NCBI GenBank assembly: GCA_013178315.1
Contig: JABLWX010000032.1
Span: 1 to 54,682 of the forward strand
Source: Candidatus Aminicenantota bacterium
GTDB taxonomy: Bacteria > Acidobacteriota > Aminicenantia > Aminicenantales > Saccharicenantaceae
Length of the DNA stretch: 54,682 nt
Direction of reading: 5' to 3'
Numbering within the stretch: the first letter of the stretch is position 1; every line of letters begins with the position of its first letter. Below the pieces are notes generated by a model. It saw only the letters and a program-made list of their open reading frames with translations. It made no database searches and had not been told where the DNA came from. Below, piece after piece: positions 27,001-35,163 of the stretch. A program made the position numbers and the translations under genes.

Positions 27001-27093
27001 ATTACAGCCGGGCAGTGAAAAACACATCAAAAATATCAGAAATAAGAGAGCAAGCCAGTTATTTTTCAATCCGGGTAGTTTAAATTTCTTCAT
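24049..27093 (-). CDS. Lipoprotein with DUF5107-like domain and C-terminal TPR array
   Basis: A 1014-residue lipoprotein with signal peptide and clean lipobox LPGC (Cys30). Residues about 45-430 resemble DUF5107, a beta-rich galactose-mutarotase-like domain rich in Trp/Tyr (EVGGKVWGARD, GGIEFNFGVIGHAPS, YYAWMCAAVPAT, WIWDLSRAGEIW). Residues about 470-1000 form many TPR units, such as NYTAALEKYLEVIRKEPEHL and EYQTAQDYARRGLE. Similar architectures occur in polysaccharide-degrading Bacteroidota and Acidobacteriota; the enzymatic role is not settled and may be carbohydrate binding or glycoside hydrolysis. It lies 89 bp after the metallo-beta-lactamase-fold gene on the same strand and close to the GH-D-clan glycosidase, supporting a sugar-related role. 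Confidence 0.78.
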   Translation of the reverse strand: MKKFKLPGLKNNWLALLFLIFLMCFSLPGCNSGQQPSFSIKRETITTYPFYDPDPVPVFARSSLWGSGSRIYPYYVFNGFSQESRPQDWTVIRLKNRYLEVSILPEVGGKVWGARDLKTGKDFLYTNRVLKFREIALRGPWTSGGIEFNFGVIGHAPSTATPVDYYLAKKDDGSLTCTVGNYDWPSRTRWQVTVTLHPDRAYFETAVRWTNPGPIRQSYYAWMCAAVPATSDLKYIFPGRYQIGHDYSSPLEPWPIDAQGRDLSLYRNNDFGSSKSYFVVGTYDHFYGGYYQSSDFGFGHQAFYSDMPGKKIWIWDLSRAGEIWVDLLTDSDGQYTEPQAGRLLNQSDHGTFFPAVSDSWKEIWFPYSGIGLLAGATPAAALSLNPGEGRLELGLYALEEIRDTLVVKEEGREIFRGQINLRPAQNMVIGLKDVSSPDNLVISLGRKIIHPTSKDSELSRPLKFHHPSGDSPQALFLAAQNLENERNYTAALEKYLEVIRKEPEHLPALNRLAELYLRRGEYQTAQDYARRGLEISMYDPEANYVYGLIARKLNRWSDARETLGWAARSPALAGPAYLQLAEMALAEKDYSGAEDLARRASDRDGQNPLPYELLASVLRLQGKEKEARQNIRQLLELEPLNHLARYELYLLKRDSRRLHDFQNMIRNEFPAETYLELALYYWRTGQPEQAAELLSLAPENPEVLAWQSFVHRDRDREKSLVFLDRAAKASPWLVFPFREESIPVFEWAASRRPDCWKFRYYLGLIYWHKGRWSEARKMFASLDEADYYPVFIARAYLNPEDSEAAYLDLQKARELAPEAWRTWHHLISHELARGHNQAALEHSLQASEKFPDNIYIQSDTVKALLAGARYEQASALLDRMQVLPYEGASEVHSLFEKTHLHLVLDLMLEKNWAAALSEIARSREYPEILGTGRPYDPDQRIQDFLEALCLEKLGRTAEARTKYQNIIDYSQKFPSGPYAVFYELSLPRLGQKAPASAPGQAGPAEFMEKIKRLL

Positions 27094-27182
27094 GTTATTT
27101 CTCCAGACCGAGGCCGGCTGTATGGCGGAACCTGGAAGGGATCATCCTGGTCAGGTCCCGAGCCGGCGATTTTATATAAGGC

Positions 27183-28106
27183 CTATTTTTTTTCCTTGAT
27201 TTCCTGGAAAATAATTTCCACCAGGGAGGGGCGCCTGACCTGCGAACCGGATGGTGGCGGCTGCACTCCAAAGGCTGCCTTGATGTCATCCAGCGTCTTG
27301 CCCTGTTCGATCATTTCCCGGATTTTAGCTTCTTTGTCTTTCAGGCTGGCGATCAGGCCGGCCACTTCCGGGCGCCCCGCGGGTTCAGCATGACCGGACA
27401 GGAAGATTTCAATTTCTGGCCGGTAGTCGAGCATGGCCTGCAGGGTATTCAGGTAACCGTAAAAGGTTCCATTCTTGTGCTTGTGAATCAGCGGGTCCCG
27501 GCCGTAGAACATCAGGTCGCCGGTGATGGCCACCCGGCTCCCCGGGATGAAGATGATGGTATCACCGCTGGTGTGAGCCGGCCCGAAGTTCCTGAGTTCC
27601 GGCCTGGTGCCCTCAAAATCAATCAGCTTCTTTCCCTCGTAGGTTTCGGTTGGCAGGATGTCCTTGAGTTCCGGGGTCTGTTCCACCGCCGGCAACATTT
27701 CTTCGTAGGTCTTACGGTGAGATAAAATCTTAACTTTTTCCCGGAGTCCCCTCAGGCCGTTAACGTGGTCTCCATCGCTATGGGTCAGAATAATCATTCC
27801 CAGCGGCCGGGCTGAGATTTTCTGTATTTCGGCCAGCATTTCCTTAAAGGACTCGGGCGTCATCTTGGCATCAACCAGCAGGTTGGCTTTCTTCCCGGCT
27901 ATCAAGAAACAATTGGCTCCCGAACCACCCTTGATGATGTATACATTGTCCTTGATTCTTTCTATGGTCAGAGGCGGTGGGGAGCCGGGTTGCTGGGCGA
28001 AGGTCGGGCCTGTGGTCATGGTCAAACACAATATAAAGGCCATGACCGCGGCAACCAACTTGACTGAACCCTTTAAGATTATTTTCTTTGATCGTAAATC
28101 TCTCAC
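27183..28106 (-). CDS. Secreted metallo-beta-lactamase-fold hydrolase
   Basis: A 307-residue exported protein with signal peptide (about 1-38, ending TFAQQ). The MBL fold is shown by THSDGDHVNG, a later PAHTSGDTIIF with the third-His region, AITGDLMF with the bridging Asp, and LSGHAEP with the last His. The main metal motif reads HxDxDH instead of HxHxDH, so zinc binding at the first site is altered. A C-terminal helical tail (about 235-307) is extra. The start is GTG with an ideal AAGGAGG six bases upstream. It is probably transcribed with the DUF5107-TPR gene. Substrate is unknown; Pro-rich TAQQPGSPPP-like sequence after the signal peptide looks like a linker. Confidence 0.8.
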   Translation of the reverse strand: MRDLRSKKIILKGSVKLVAAVMAFILCLTMTTGPTFAQQPGSPPPLTIERIKDNVYIIKGGSGANCFLIAGKKANLLVDAKMTPESFKEMLAEIQKISARPLGMIILTHSDGDHVNGLRGLREKVKILSHRKTYEEMLPAVEQTPELKDILPTETYEGKKLIDFEGTRPELRNFGPAHTSGDTIIFIPGSRVAITGDLMFYGRDPLIHKHKNGTFYGYLNTLQAMLDYRPEIEIFLSGHAEPAGRPEVAGLIASLKDKEAKIREMIEQGKTLDDIKAAFGVQPPPSGSQVRRPSLVEIIFQEIKEKK

Positions 28107-28282
28107 AGGGCCCTCCTTTAATTATTCTTTCTCTGGCTTCTTCTTTATACCACAGGCCCCGGTAAAATTACATATCAATTCACTGCCCCGGTCCTCATCA
28201 TTTGAGCACTGCGTTTCTTGGCCGGGCGGTTCCAAAGCCTGATGGGCATCATCATCAATCCCGATTGGACAGCCGGCCAGAA

Positions 28283-28312
28283 TTGACACTGCTAAAAAAT
28301 ATGTTTTATTAT
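28283..28312 (+). promoter_or_regulatory. Predicted promoter of the GH-D-clan glycosidase gene
   Basis: TTGACA (28283-28288) and TATTAT (28307-28312) are 18 bp apart, giving a start near 28319 and a leader of about 70 nt. The rest of the gap after the divergent MBL gene (28107-28282) shows nothing I recognise. Confidence 0.55.
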
Positions 28313-28388
28313 TGGCGGGAAAAACCAGCCGGCAGGTTTTCTTCCCGGCCGCCAGTCAAGATAAACTAACGAAAAAAGGAAACCTCCG

Positions 28389-30554
28389 ATGAAAATACTG
28401 ACTGTAGTCCTTAAGACCTTCACCAGCAACTTTTACCAATATGCTTTTGGCCGTACCCGAATCAGGCCGTTCCTGTTGCTTCTGGCCGTTTGCTGGTTGC
28501 TTTCTGCCTGCGGTCGGGTTTCCCATCCGACCGATGCTTACAATGTCCCCCCGGAAATCAAGGTCAAAGGACAGGAAATCATAATCGAATACAGGGGAGA
28601 GCCGGTATTCACCGGAAAGGTCATAACCGAGAACGGGACTTTTTCAGTTACCAGGAATATTTTCCAGGAGGAAAAGGCCCTGACCGGAGTGGTAGCCCTG
28701 ACCGCGGCCCGGGGAAGCAAGTTAAAGCTGGCTGGCCAGATTAAGGCCTCAGCCGAGTCTTTTCCCTGCCAAGCTGACCGGAGCGATTCGGGGGCGGTTG
28801 TGGTCAGACACGTATCCGGACTGAGCCGCAGTCGCCTGAACCGGGCGGTCTATGACCGCAGGTCTGACTGGGTGCTTTCGGTTGATTCTGGGCCTCGGGT
28901 TCAAGTTTCACCGGCCGAGGAGACATCTGACAGTCGAGTCTATGCCATGGAAGCTTCTGGCAATGAGATTATACTCAGGTTCAGGCCGGCTTATTACCGC
29001 CTTCATCGCGGCCTGAAATATTATGAGCCCTGGACTTACCGCCCGAAGCAGGATTCAGTGGCCGGGTGGATTTCCTGGTTTGCCTTCTATGACCGGGTGA
29101 CTGAAGCGGACATAGTGGAAACGGCTGAGACCATGGCCGAAAAGCTCATGCCTTTTGGTTATAACCTCTTGCAGATTGATGACGGTTATCAGCGAGGGGA
29201 AGGACTGCCGGAACTCTGGCTTCAGGCCAATGACAAGTTTCCGCGCGGGCTTTCTTTCCTGGCTTCTTACCTCAAGGGAAAAGGCCTGGTCCCCGGCCTG
29301 TGGACCAATGTGGCTTTCAAACAGGCTGAATTTGTCCGGGCTCATCCGGATTGGTTTGTCCAGGACGATTCCGGTCGACCAGGCCGGGGCAACTGGGTTG
29401 AATACAGCCTCGATGGCTCGGTTGAAAAAGCCCTGGATGAAATCGTACGTCCGGTTTACCGGACTCTCAGAAAACAGGGCTGGGAATATTTCAAGGTGGA
29501 TGCCCTGCGTCACCTGCGCTACGAGGGTTACAATGCCCATAGCGGCCACTTCAGCCGGAAAAAAGTAGACCGGGAAAAGGCCTTTAGAAGGTATGTCGAA
29601 GTCATCCGGGAAGAGATCGGACCCGAATCTTACCTTCTTGGTTGCTGGGGGATCAGGCCGGAGCTGGTGGGTCTCCTGGACGGCTGCCGGATAGGCACCG
29701 ACGGCTTTTCCTACGCCGGGCTGGCCCAGTTCAATTCCTGGAATAACGTGGTCTGGAGAAATGACCCTGACCATATTCAGCTTGATGAGGAGAGGTACCG
29801 CTCACTTCTGGTGACCTCTCTTACGGGCTCTATTCTGCTCCTCACGGACAAGCCGGCGGTCTATCACAGCCCGGCCGTTGAGCCGGCCCGGAGAGCGGCC
29901 CCGGTTCTCTGGACGGTGCCCGGCCAGATTTTTGACGTTGACCCTTCACGGTCCAGTTTGCTCGACCGGGTGGGTGAGGAAGTCAGCGGTTCCGGGCCCA
30001 GGCCTTTTGACGCCGGGCTGAAACCGGCCTGCGACCTCTGGTCGCTGGAAATCGTTCGTCCCTTTGAAAACTGGCTGGTGCTGGGTCGGACCGGAGAGAG
30101 TGAAAAGAAAGTAAGGTTTACCGAACTGGGGCTGGACGACCAGAAAGAATACTTTGTTTTTGAATTCTGGTCCAGGCAGGTGGTCGGCAGCTTTAACGGG
30201 GGATTTGAGCCTGGCCCCCTCGACCCGGTTTACCGCTCTCAATGTTTCATTATCCGGGAGAGGGTGGCTCACCCCCAGCTCCTGGCCACCAGCCGGCATC
30301 TGACCGGTGGCGGCCCGGACCTCCTGGATTTAAGGTGGGAGGGTGATGAATTCTCCGGTAAATGTCAGTTAACTGCCGGAGACCCTTATGAGCTCTATAT
30401 CCACATTCCTCCCGGGTGGAACCTGGATGAAACGACAATTGATGGAGCCAGTCTGGAAAGCAGCAGAAGACAGGGCTCACTGCTCATGATCACTCTACAA
30501 GCAGGGACAGGTGGTCAGGCCAGCTGGACAATCAGGTTTTCCAGAACACGATAA
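28389..30554 (+). CDS. Alpha-galactosidase-like lipoprotein (GH clan D, GH36/GH27-like)
   Basis: A 721-residue cell-envelope glycosidase. The signal peptide ends in a perfect lipobox LSAC (Cys41). A beta-sandwich-like N-terminal region (about 55-215) precedes a TIM barrel with WISWFAFYDRVTEADI, QIDDGYQ and GLWTNVAF. The likely nucleophile is Asp371 in YFKVDALRHL, and the likely acid/base is Asp438 in RIGTDGFSY. A C-terminal beta domain completes the protein. The GH-D clan includes alpha-galactosidases and related alpha-glycosidases; the exact substrate is unknown. No sugar transporter or regulator adjoins it, so it is an orphan glycosidase gene. The ribosome site AAGGAAA lies eight bases before the ATG. 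Confidence 0.82.
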   Translation: MKILTVVLKTFTSNFYQYAFGRTRIRPFLLLLAVCWLLSACGRVSHPTDAYNVPPEIKVKGQEIIIEYRGEPVFTGKVITENGTFSVTRNIFQEEKALTGVVALTAARGSKLKLAGQIKASAESFPCQADRSDSGAVVVRHVSGLSRSRLNRAVYDRRSDWVLSVDSGPRVQVSPAEETSDSRVYAMEASGNEIILRFRPAYYRLHRGLKYYEPWTYRPKQDSVAGWISWFAFYDRVTEADIVETAETMAEKLMPFGYNLLQIDDGYQRGEGLPELWLQANDKFPRGLSFLASYLKGKGLVPGLWTNVAFKQAEFVRAHPDWFVQDDSGRPGRGNWVEYSLDGSVEKALDEIVRPVYRTLRKQGWEYFKVDALRHLRYEGYNAHSGHFSRKKVDREKAFRRYVEVIREEIGPESYLLGCWGIRPELVGLLDGCRIGTDGFSYAGLAQFNSWNNVVWRNDPDHIQLDEERYRSLLVTSLTGSILLLTDKPAVYHSPAVEPARRAAPVLWTVPGQIFDVDPSRSSLLDRVGEEVSGSGPRPFDAGLKPACDLWSLEIVRPFENWLVLGRTGESEKKVRFTELGLDDQKEYFVFEFWSRQVVGSFNGGFEPGPLDPVYRSQCFIIRERVAHPQLLATSRHLTGGGPDLLDLRWEGDEFSGKCQLTAGDPYELYIHIPPGWNLDETTIDGASLESSRRQGSLLMITLQAGTGGQASWTIRFSRTR

Positions 30555-30600
30555 GTCCTGTGTTCTGGTGCAGCCTGTATTTCAGGCTCAGGATTTATTT
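30541..30600 (+). terminator. Tandem hairpins at the end of the glycosidase gene
   Basis: CCAGAACAC (30541-30549) pairs perfectly with GTGTTCTGG (30560-30568) across the stop codon, and AGCCTG/CAGGCT (30572-30577 with 30583-30588) forms a second hairpin. The following ATTTATTTT is T-rich but five bases away. It probably ends this convergent transcription unit before sucD. Confidence 0.4.
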
Positions 30601-30640
30601 TGCTGTTTTGCCTCAAAATCTCCGAGAAAAGGCAGTGTTA

Positions 30641-31519
30641 TCACCGGGCCGACAGAACTTCTGCGGTCATAAGTCCGATTCGGGCCGGGTTATCAATTAT
30701 TTTAACTCCAGCCTCTCGCAGGCGGTCGATCTTGTCTCCGGCCGAACCCTGCCGGCCTTCTATGATGGCGCCGGCATGACCCAGCCGCTTGCCCGGCGGA
30801 GCAGTCCTTCCAGCCACGTAGGCCAGCACCGGCTTGGGATAGTCTGAAGCTCTAAGGTAATCGGCGGCTTCTTCCTCGGCCTGACCGCCAATTTCACCTA
30901 TCAACACCACCGCGCCGGTCTGTTCATCCGTCCTGAACATCTCCAGCAGTTCTACGAATTTCAGTCCGACCACCGGGTCGCCACCGATGCCGACAGCCGT
31001 GCTCTGGCCTAGACCTATGGTCGTCAACTGGTTGACGGCTTCATAGGTCAGGGTTCCGGAGCGGGAAATGATACCCACCGAACCCGGCCGGTGTATATGG
31101 CCGGGCATTATCCCGACCTTGCTCTTGCCCGGAGAAATCAGGCCGGGGGTATTTGGTCCGATAAGGTTGGCCCCATATCTTTTGGTCCAGCTCTTGGCCC
31201 GGAGCATATCCAGAAGCGGAATACCCTCGGTAATACAGACTATGAGCTTTATTCCGGCGGCGGCTGCTTCCATGATGGCTTCTGCCCCGGCCAGGGGAGG
31301 GACAAAAATTATTGAAACTTCCGGCTCCTCGGCCCGGACGGCCTCTTCCACCGTGTTAAAGACTGGAAGGCCCAGGTGAACCTGGCCTCCTTTCCCCGGG
31401 GTTACGCCAGCCACCAGCCTGGTCCCGTATTCCAGCATTCTTTGAGCATGGAAGGTGGCTTCCTTGCCGGTCAGTCCCTGCACCAGGACCCTTGAACTGG
31501 CGTCGATCAGAATGCTCAT
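30641..31519 (-). CDS. sucD: Succinate--CoA ligase, alpha subunit
   Basis: Alpha subunit of succinyl-CoA synthetase, which interconverts succinyl-CoA and succinate with nucleotide phosphorylation. It has 292 residues. The N-terminal CoA-binding Rossmann domain carries QGLTGKEATFHAQRMLEYGT and VTPGKGG; the active-site phosphohistidine lies in LGHAGAIIEG, and RSGTLTYEAVNQL and GEIGGQAEEEA are conserved. Its ATG overlaps the sucC stop by four bases, ensuring equal expression of the two subunits. Confidence 0.96.
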   Translation of the reverse strand: MSILIDASSRVLVQGLTGKEATFHAQRMLEYGTRLVAGVTPGKGGQVHLGLPVFNTVEEAVRAEEPEVSIIFVPPLAGAEAIMEAAAAGIKLIVCITEGIPLLDMLRAKSWTKRYGANLIGPNTPGLISPGKSKVGIMPGHIHRPGSVGIISRSGTLTYEAVNQLTTIGLGQSTAVGIGGDPVVGLKFVELLEMFRTDEQTGAVVLIGEIGGQAEEEAADYLRASDYPKPVLAYVAGRTAPPGKRLGHAGAIIEGRQGSAGDKIDRLREAGVKIIDNPARIGLMTAEVLSAR

Positions 31520-32682
31520 CTTGGTTGCCCGCTTAATTCCACGGCCAGCCTGGCTGCCTGTTCAAAGTCGGCGGCGAAGATGAAAGGCAGGCCCGATTCT
31601 TCAAGGATTCTGCGGCCTTCGGCCACATTGGTTCCTTCCAGCCTGACCACCACCGGACGATTGAGGGAAATCCGGCTGGCCGCGGCCAGCACACCCCTGG
31701 CCACCAAATCGCAGCGCACTATGCCCCCGAAGATGTTTATCAGGGCGGCGATCACCTGGCTATCAGAAAGCAAGAGCTCAAAGGCCTGGCTGACGGCTTC
31801 TTCGGTAACTCCGCCCCCAATGTCCAGAAAATTGGCTGGTTGCCCGCCGAAATGCTGGATGATGTCCATGGTGGCCATGGCCAGCCCGGCCCCGTTGACC
31901 AGGCAGCCTATGCCTCCATTCATCTTGAGGTAATTCAGTCCGAACATTCTGGCCCTTTTCTCCAGCTCGTTTTCCTGGCTTTCGTCCCGGAGGGCAGCCA
32001 GTTCCGGATGGCGGGCCAGGCTGCAATCATCGAACTCCATCCTGGCATCCACCGCCAGCAACTGGTCATCCTCGCTCCAGGCCAGGGGGTTAATCTCCAG
32101 GAGTTTAAGGTCGTTTTCGAGGAAAAATTCGGACAAACGTTTTAGCCGGACCACGAAGTCCCTGATCAATTTTTCTGGAAGTTCCAGGAAATAGGCCAGC
32201 TGCCTGGCCTGGAAATGTTTCAATCCTTCATCGGGATTGAAGAAAATTTTTTTGATAAGCTCGGGCCTGGAGCCGGACAGTTCTTCGATATTCAGGCCGC
32301 CCTGTCGACTGGCTATGGCCACCAGGGTTTCATTTCTCCGGTCAACGGCCAGACCACAGTAATATTCTTTGTTCAGGCTGATGGCCTTTTCCACCAGAAG
32401 CCTGTTTACCGGAAGTCCCTGGCTTCCCGTCTGAGCCGTAATCAGCCTGCTTCCAAGTAGCCCGCTGGCCAGCCTTTCGGCTTCTTCCGGGGTGGCGGCC
32501 TTGAGCACGCCGCCAGCCTTACCCCGGCCACCAGCCAGGACCTGGGCTTTAAGCATCACCGGGCAACCCAGCTCTCGAGCCAATAGCCCGGCTTCTTTTG
32601 CCGATTGGGCCAGGGCCGCGGCCGGAATTTTCCAGCCGAGTCCCTGAAGAAAATTCTTGGCCTGAAATTCGTGTATCAGCAT
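31516..32682 (-). CDS. sucC: Succinate--CoA ligase, beta subunit
   Basis: Beta subunit of succinyl-CoA synthetase, 388 residues. The ATP-grasp domain shows AQVLAGGRGKAGGV and LLVEKAISLNKEYYCGL; the C-terminal flavodoxin-like domain has FLDIGGGVTEEAVSQAF, INIFGGIVRCDLVARG and VRLEGTNVAEGRRIL. ATP versus GTP preference is not evident. The ATG lacks a good Shine-Dalgarno sequence (TTTTAAGTC precedes it), with a TATAAA box about 35 bp upstream. A terminator stands between this gene and mdh, so sucCD forms its own operon. Confidence 0.95.
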   Translation of the reverse strand: MLIHEFQAKNFLQGLGWKIPAAALAQSAKEAGLLARELGCPVMLKAQVLAGGRGKAGGVLKAATPEEAERLASGLLGSRLITAQTGSQGLPVNRLLVEKAISLNKEYYCGLAVDRRNETLVAIASRQGGLNIEELSGSRPELIKKIFFNPDEGLKHFQARQLAYFLELPEKLIRDFVVRLKRLSEFFLENDLKLLEINPLAWSEDDQLLAVDARMEFDDCSLARHPELAALRDESQENELEKRARMFGLNYLKMNGGIGCLVNGAGLAMATMDIIQHFGGQPANFLDIGGGVTEEAVSQAFELLLSDSQVIAALINIFGGIVRCDLVARGVLAAASRISLNRPVVVRLEGTNVAEGRRILEESGLPFIFAADFEQAARLAVELSGQPR

Positions 32683-32854
32683 GACTTAAAATCTAAGAAT
32701 ATTCAGATTTCCAATTTTATAAATTTTCAGGCCGACATTCCACTGGAATCTTCCGGGAGAGGGCCATCCACCTCGGGCCGGGCAGGAAACCTGTTTTGGC
32801 TATTACCGGAGATGGTGCGGCTATCCATCTTTAGGTGTATTGATTGTGATGGAG

Positions 32855-32888
32855 AAAATTAAAAGGACGGAGCCCCTTCGCTCCGCCC
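32855..32888 (-). terminator. Intrinsic terminator after mdh
   Basis: On the minus strand GGGCGGAGC pairs with GCTCCGTCC (one wobble) around a six-base loop and is followed by TTTTAATTTT. It stands 30 bp after the mdh stop. The plus-strand side also has a TTTCTTATT tail, so it may work in both directions. Confidence 0.8.
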
Positions 32889-32918
32889 TTTCTTATTAGC
32901 CAGAAATTATCAGCTGGC

Positions 32919-33851
32919 TCAGATCTTACATTCGGAAACTGTCTTGGTAACCGAGGCTATCGTCTTCTGGAACTGGGCCTTTTCTTCTTCGGTCAGCTTG
33001 ATCTCGAAAATCTTTTCCATGCCCTTGGCGCTGATCAGACAGGGGACGCCGATGAACAGACCATTGACTCCGTATTCACCTTCGCACAGGGCAGCGCAGG
33101 GGAGAACACGTCTCTTGTCCTTGAGGTAGGATTCGGCGATAACGATGGCACTCCAGGCCGGGCTGAAGAAGGCCGAGCCCTTGCCGAACAGCTTGACGAT
33201 TTCGGTCCCGGCTTCCCGGGTTCTGTTGACCAGCTTCTCGATCTGTTCGGGTGTGGCAATTTCGGTCAGGGGAACGCTACCCACAGTGGTTAAGCGGGGC
33301 AGGGGGACCATGTCCGGGCCATGGCCTCCGAGAACGGTTCCGGCCACGTCAGCCACCGAAACCCCGAGTTCCATGGCGATAAAGGCTCTCCAGCGAGCGG
33401 TGTCCAGGGTGCCGGCCATGCCGATGACCTGGTGCTTGGGGAACCCGGTGACCTTGTGGAAGACATAAACCATAGCGTCCAGGGGGTTGGTGACGATGAT
33501 GCAGAAGGCCTTGGGGGCATACTGCTTGACCCCGTTAGCCACCTCGGTGATGATCTTGATGTTGACGTTGAGCAGGTCTTCCCTGGTCATGCCGGCCTCC
33601 CTGGGCTTGCCGGCGGTGACTATGACCACGTCGGCCCCTTCGATGTCCTTGTAATCAGAGGTCCCGATGATATTGGCGTCATAGTTTCCATGGGGGGCCA
33701 TTTCCATCAGGTCCAGGGCCTTGCCCTTGCAAACGTTAGCGTAGCCGGGTACATCCAGTATGACGATGTCTCCCAGTTCCTTCTGGGCAGCCAGCATGGC
33801 CAGAATCTGGCCGATCTGTCCGCCGCCGATTAAAGCTATCTTTTTACGCAT
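32919..33851 (-). CDS. mdh: Malate dehydrogenase (LDH-like family)
   Basis: NAD-dependent oxidation of malate to oxaloacetate. It has 310 residues. The Rossmann motif GGGQIGQ lies at residues 9-15 and the acidic DVPGYANVCKGKALDL follows. The substrate loop reads AGKPREAGMTREDLL; Arg at the discriminating position marks malate rather than lactate specificity. The catalytic His is in LGGHGPDMVPL and the substrate Arg in TLDTARWRAFIA. AAGGAG precedes the ATG. It lies 67 bp after icd on the same strand; the two are probably one operon that ends at the hairpin downstream. Confidence 0.95.
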   Translation of the reverse strand: MRKKIALIGGGQIGQILAMLAAQKELGDIVILDVPGYANVCKGKALDLMEMAPHGNYDANIIGTSDYKDIEGADVVIVTAGKPREAGMTREDLLNVNIKIITEVANGVKQYAPKAFCIIVTNPLDAMVYVFHKVTGFPKHQVIGMAGTLDTARWRAFIAMELGVSVADVAGTVLGGHGPDMVPLPRLTTVGSVPLTEIATPEQIEKLVNRTREAGTEIVKLFGKGSAFFSPAWSAIVIAESYLKDKRRVLPCAALCEGEYGVNGLFIGVPCLISAKGMEKIFEIKLTEEEKAQFQKTIASVTKTVSECKI

Positions 33852-33918
33852 TTTGTACTCCTTAAATTGTGATCATTTGGTTCTGTGGTTTCCCGATATC
33901 AAGTATTCTAGACGGCAA

Positions 33919-35121
33919 TCATCCTTTAACGTAACCTTCCCAGGTCTCCTCGAGCTTGGGATTGTTCAGCCATTCAATCAGGTAGTCGGTAAAGGCCTTG
34001 CCGGTAGCCCCCGTCGGACGCCCGGTGATGACCAGTTTTTTCTCATACTGGCCGCAGATGTCCAGGGCCATTTCCAGCCGCCGGGCCTTTTCCGGGTAAC
34101 CGATATGGTTGATGAGCATGGCCGCGGCCCTGATCATGCTGGCCGGGTCGGCATACTGGGCTCTGCCTTCCTGGACCATCCTGGGCGCCGAGCCGTGGAT
34201 AGCTTCAAACATGGCGTACTGCTTGCCGATGTTGGCACTTCCGGCGGTGCCCACGCCTCCCTGGAATTCGGCCGCCTCGTCAGTCAGAATGTCGCCGTAA
34301 AGGTTGGGAAGGACCAGAACCTGGAATTCCCGACGGCGTTTCTCATCGACCAGCTTGGCTGTCATGATGTCGATGTACCAGTCGTCGGCCTGGATTTCTG
34401 GATATTCTTTGGCGATCTTGTAAAAGTTTTCCAGGAAACGACCGTCGGTAGTCTTAACCACGTTGGCCTTGGTCACGCAGGTCACCTTGGTTCTCTTGTT
34501 CTTTCTGGCATGTTCAAAGGCCAGGCGGCAGATTCTCTCCGCTCCGGGCGTGCTGATCAACTTGAAATCGATGGCGATATCTTCATCGACCTCGATGCCG
34601 TACGGGCCGAGGGCATACAGGTCTTCGGTATTTTCCCTGAAGAAGATCCAGTCTATGCCCTGTTTGGGAACGCGCACCGGCCGGACGTTGGCAAACAGGT
34701 CAAGCTCTTTTCTCATGGCCACGTTGCAGCTTTCGATATTGGGCCAGGGGTCGCCTTTCCTGGGAGTGGTGGTGGGGCCTTTCAGGGTGACATGGTACTT
34801 CTTGATTTCAGCCAGGACATCATCCGGTATGGCCTTTTTATGGGCAGCCCGGTTTTCGATGGTCAGGCCCTCTATAGTGGCAATCTGGATCTTGCCCTTC
34901 TTGAGCTCATCCTCAAGCATATAACGCAGAACTCTTTCGGCCTCGGTGGCGATGAAAGGTCCGATGCCGTCGCCAGGCAGAATTCCAATCTTGATGGGTG
35001 AGATCTGCCTGTAATCGATCCAGTCTGGAGCGGCTTTGATTTTTTCCATGCGTTCCATCTGGATCTCCAGAAGCTTGCCAAAATGTTCTTTGGCCTTCTC
35101 GATAGCAGTCCGGTTGATCAT
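33919..35121 (-). CDS. icd: Isocitrate dehydrogenase (decarboxylating), beta-decarboxylating family
   Basis: Oxidises isocitrate to 2-oxoglutarate and CO2. The 400-residue protein carries PGDGIGP, the substrate segment ANVRPVRVPKQG, the IDH-specific RENTEDLYALG, KANVVKTTDGRF and YGDILTDEAAE, which binds the metal. The cofactor region reads HGSAPRMVQEGRAQ: the positions that are Lys-Tyr in NADP-dependent E. coli enzyme are Arg-Met here, and the Asp of NAD-dependent forms is also absent, so cofactor choice is open. An AGGAGG site precedes the ATG. It is first in the operon with mdh and is read divergently from acnB. Confidence 0.92.
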   Translation of the reverse strand: MINRTAIEKAKEHFGKLLEIQMERMEKIKAAPDWIDYRQISPIKIGILPGDGIGPFIATEAERVLRYMLEDELKKGKIQIATIEGLTIENRAAHKKAIPDDVLAEIKKYHVTLKGPTTTPRKGDPWPNIESCNVAMRKELDLFANVRPVRVPKQGIDWIFFRENTEDLYALGPYGIEVDEDIAIDFKLISTPGAERICRLAFEHARKNKRTKVTCVTKANVVKTTDGRFLENFYKIAKEYPEIQADDWYIDIMTAKLVDEKRRREFQVLVLPNLYGDILTDEAAEFQGGVGTAGSANIGKQYAMFEAIHGSAPRMVQEGRAQYADPASMIRAAAMLINHIGYPEKARRLEMALDICGQYEKKLVITGRPTGATGKAFTDYLIEWLNNPKLEETWEGYVKG

Positions 35122-35163
35122 TTTGCCTCCTGATTTGGTTTTAAGAGAAATTATTAAGGTTTC

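Noticed and set aside
33760-35001. A 413-codon plus-strand frame across mdh and icd
   Set aside because: It crosses two verified minus-strand genes and the gap between them, with no conserved motif.
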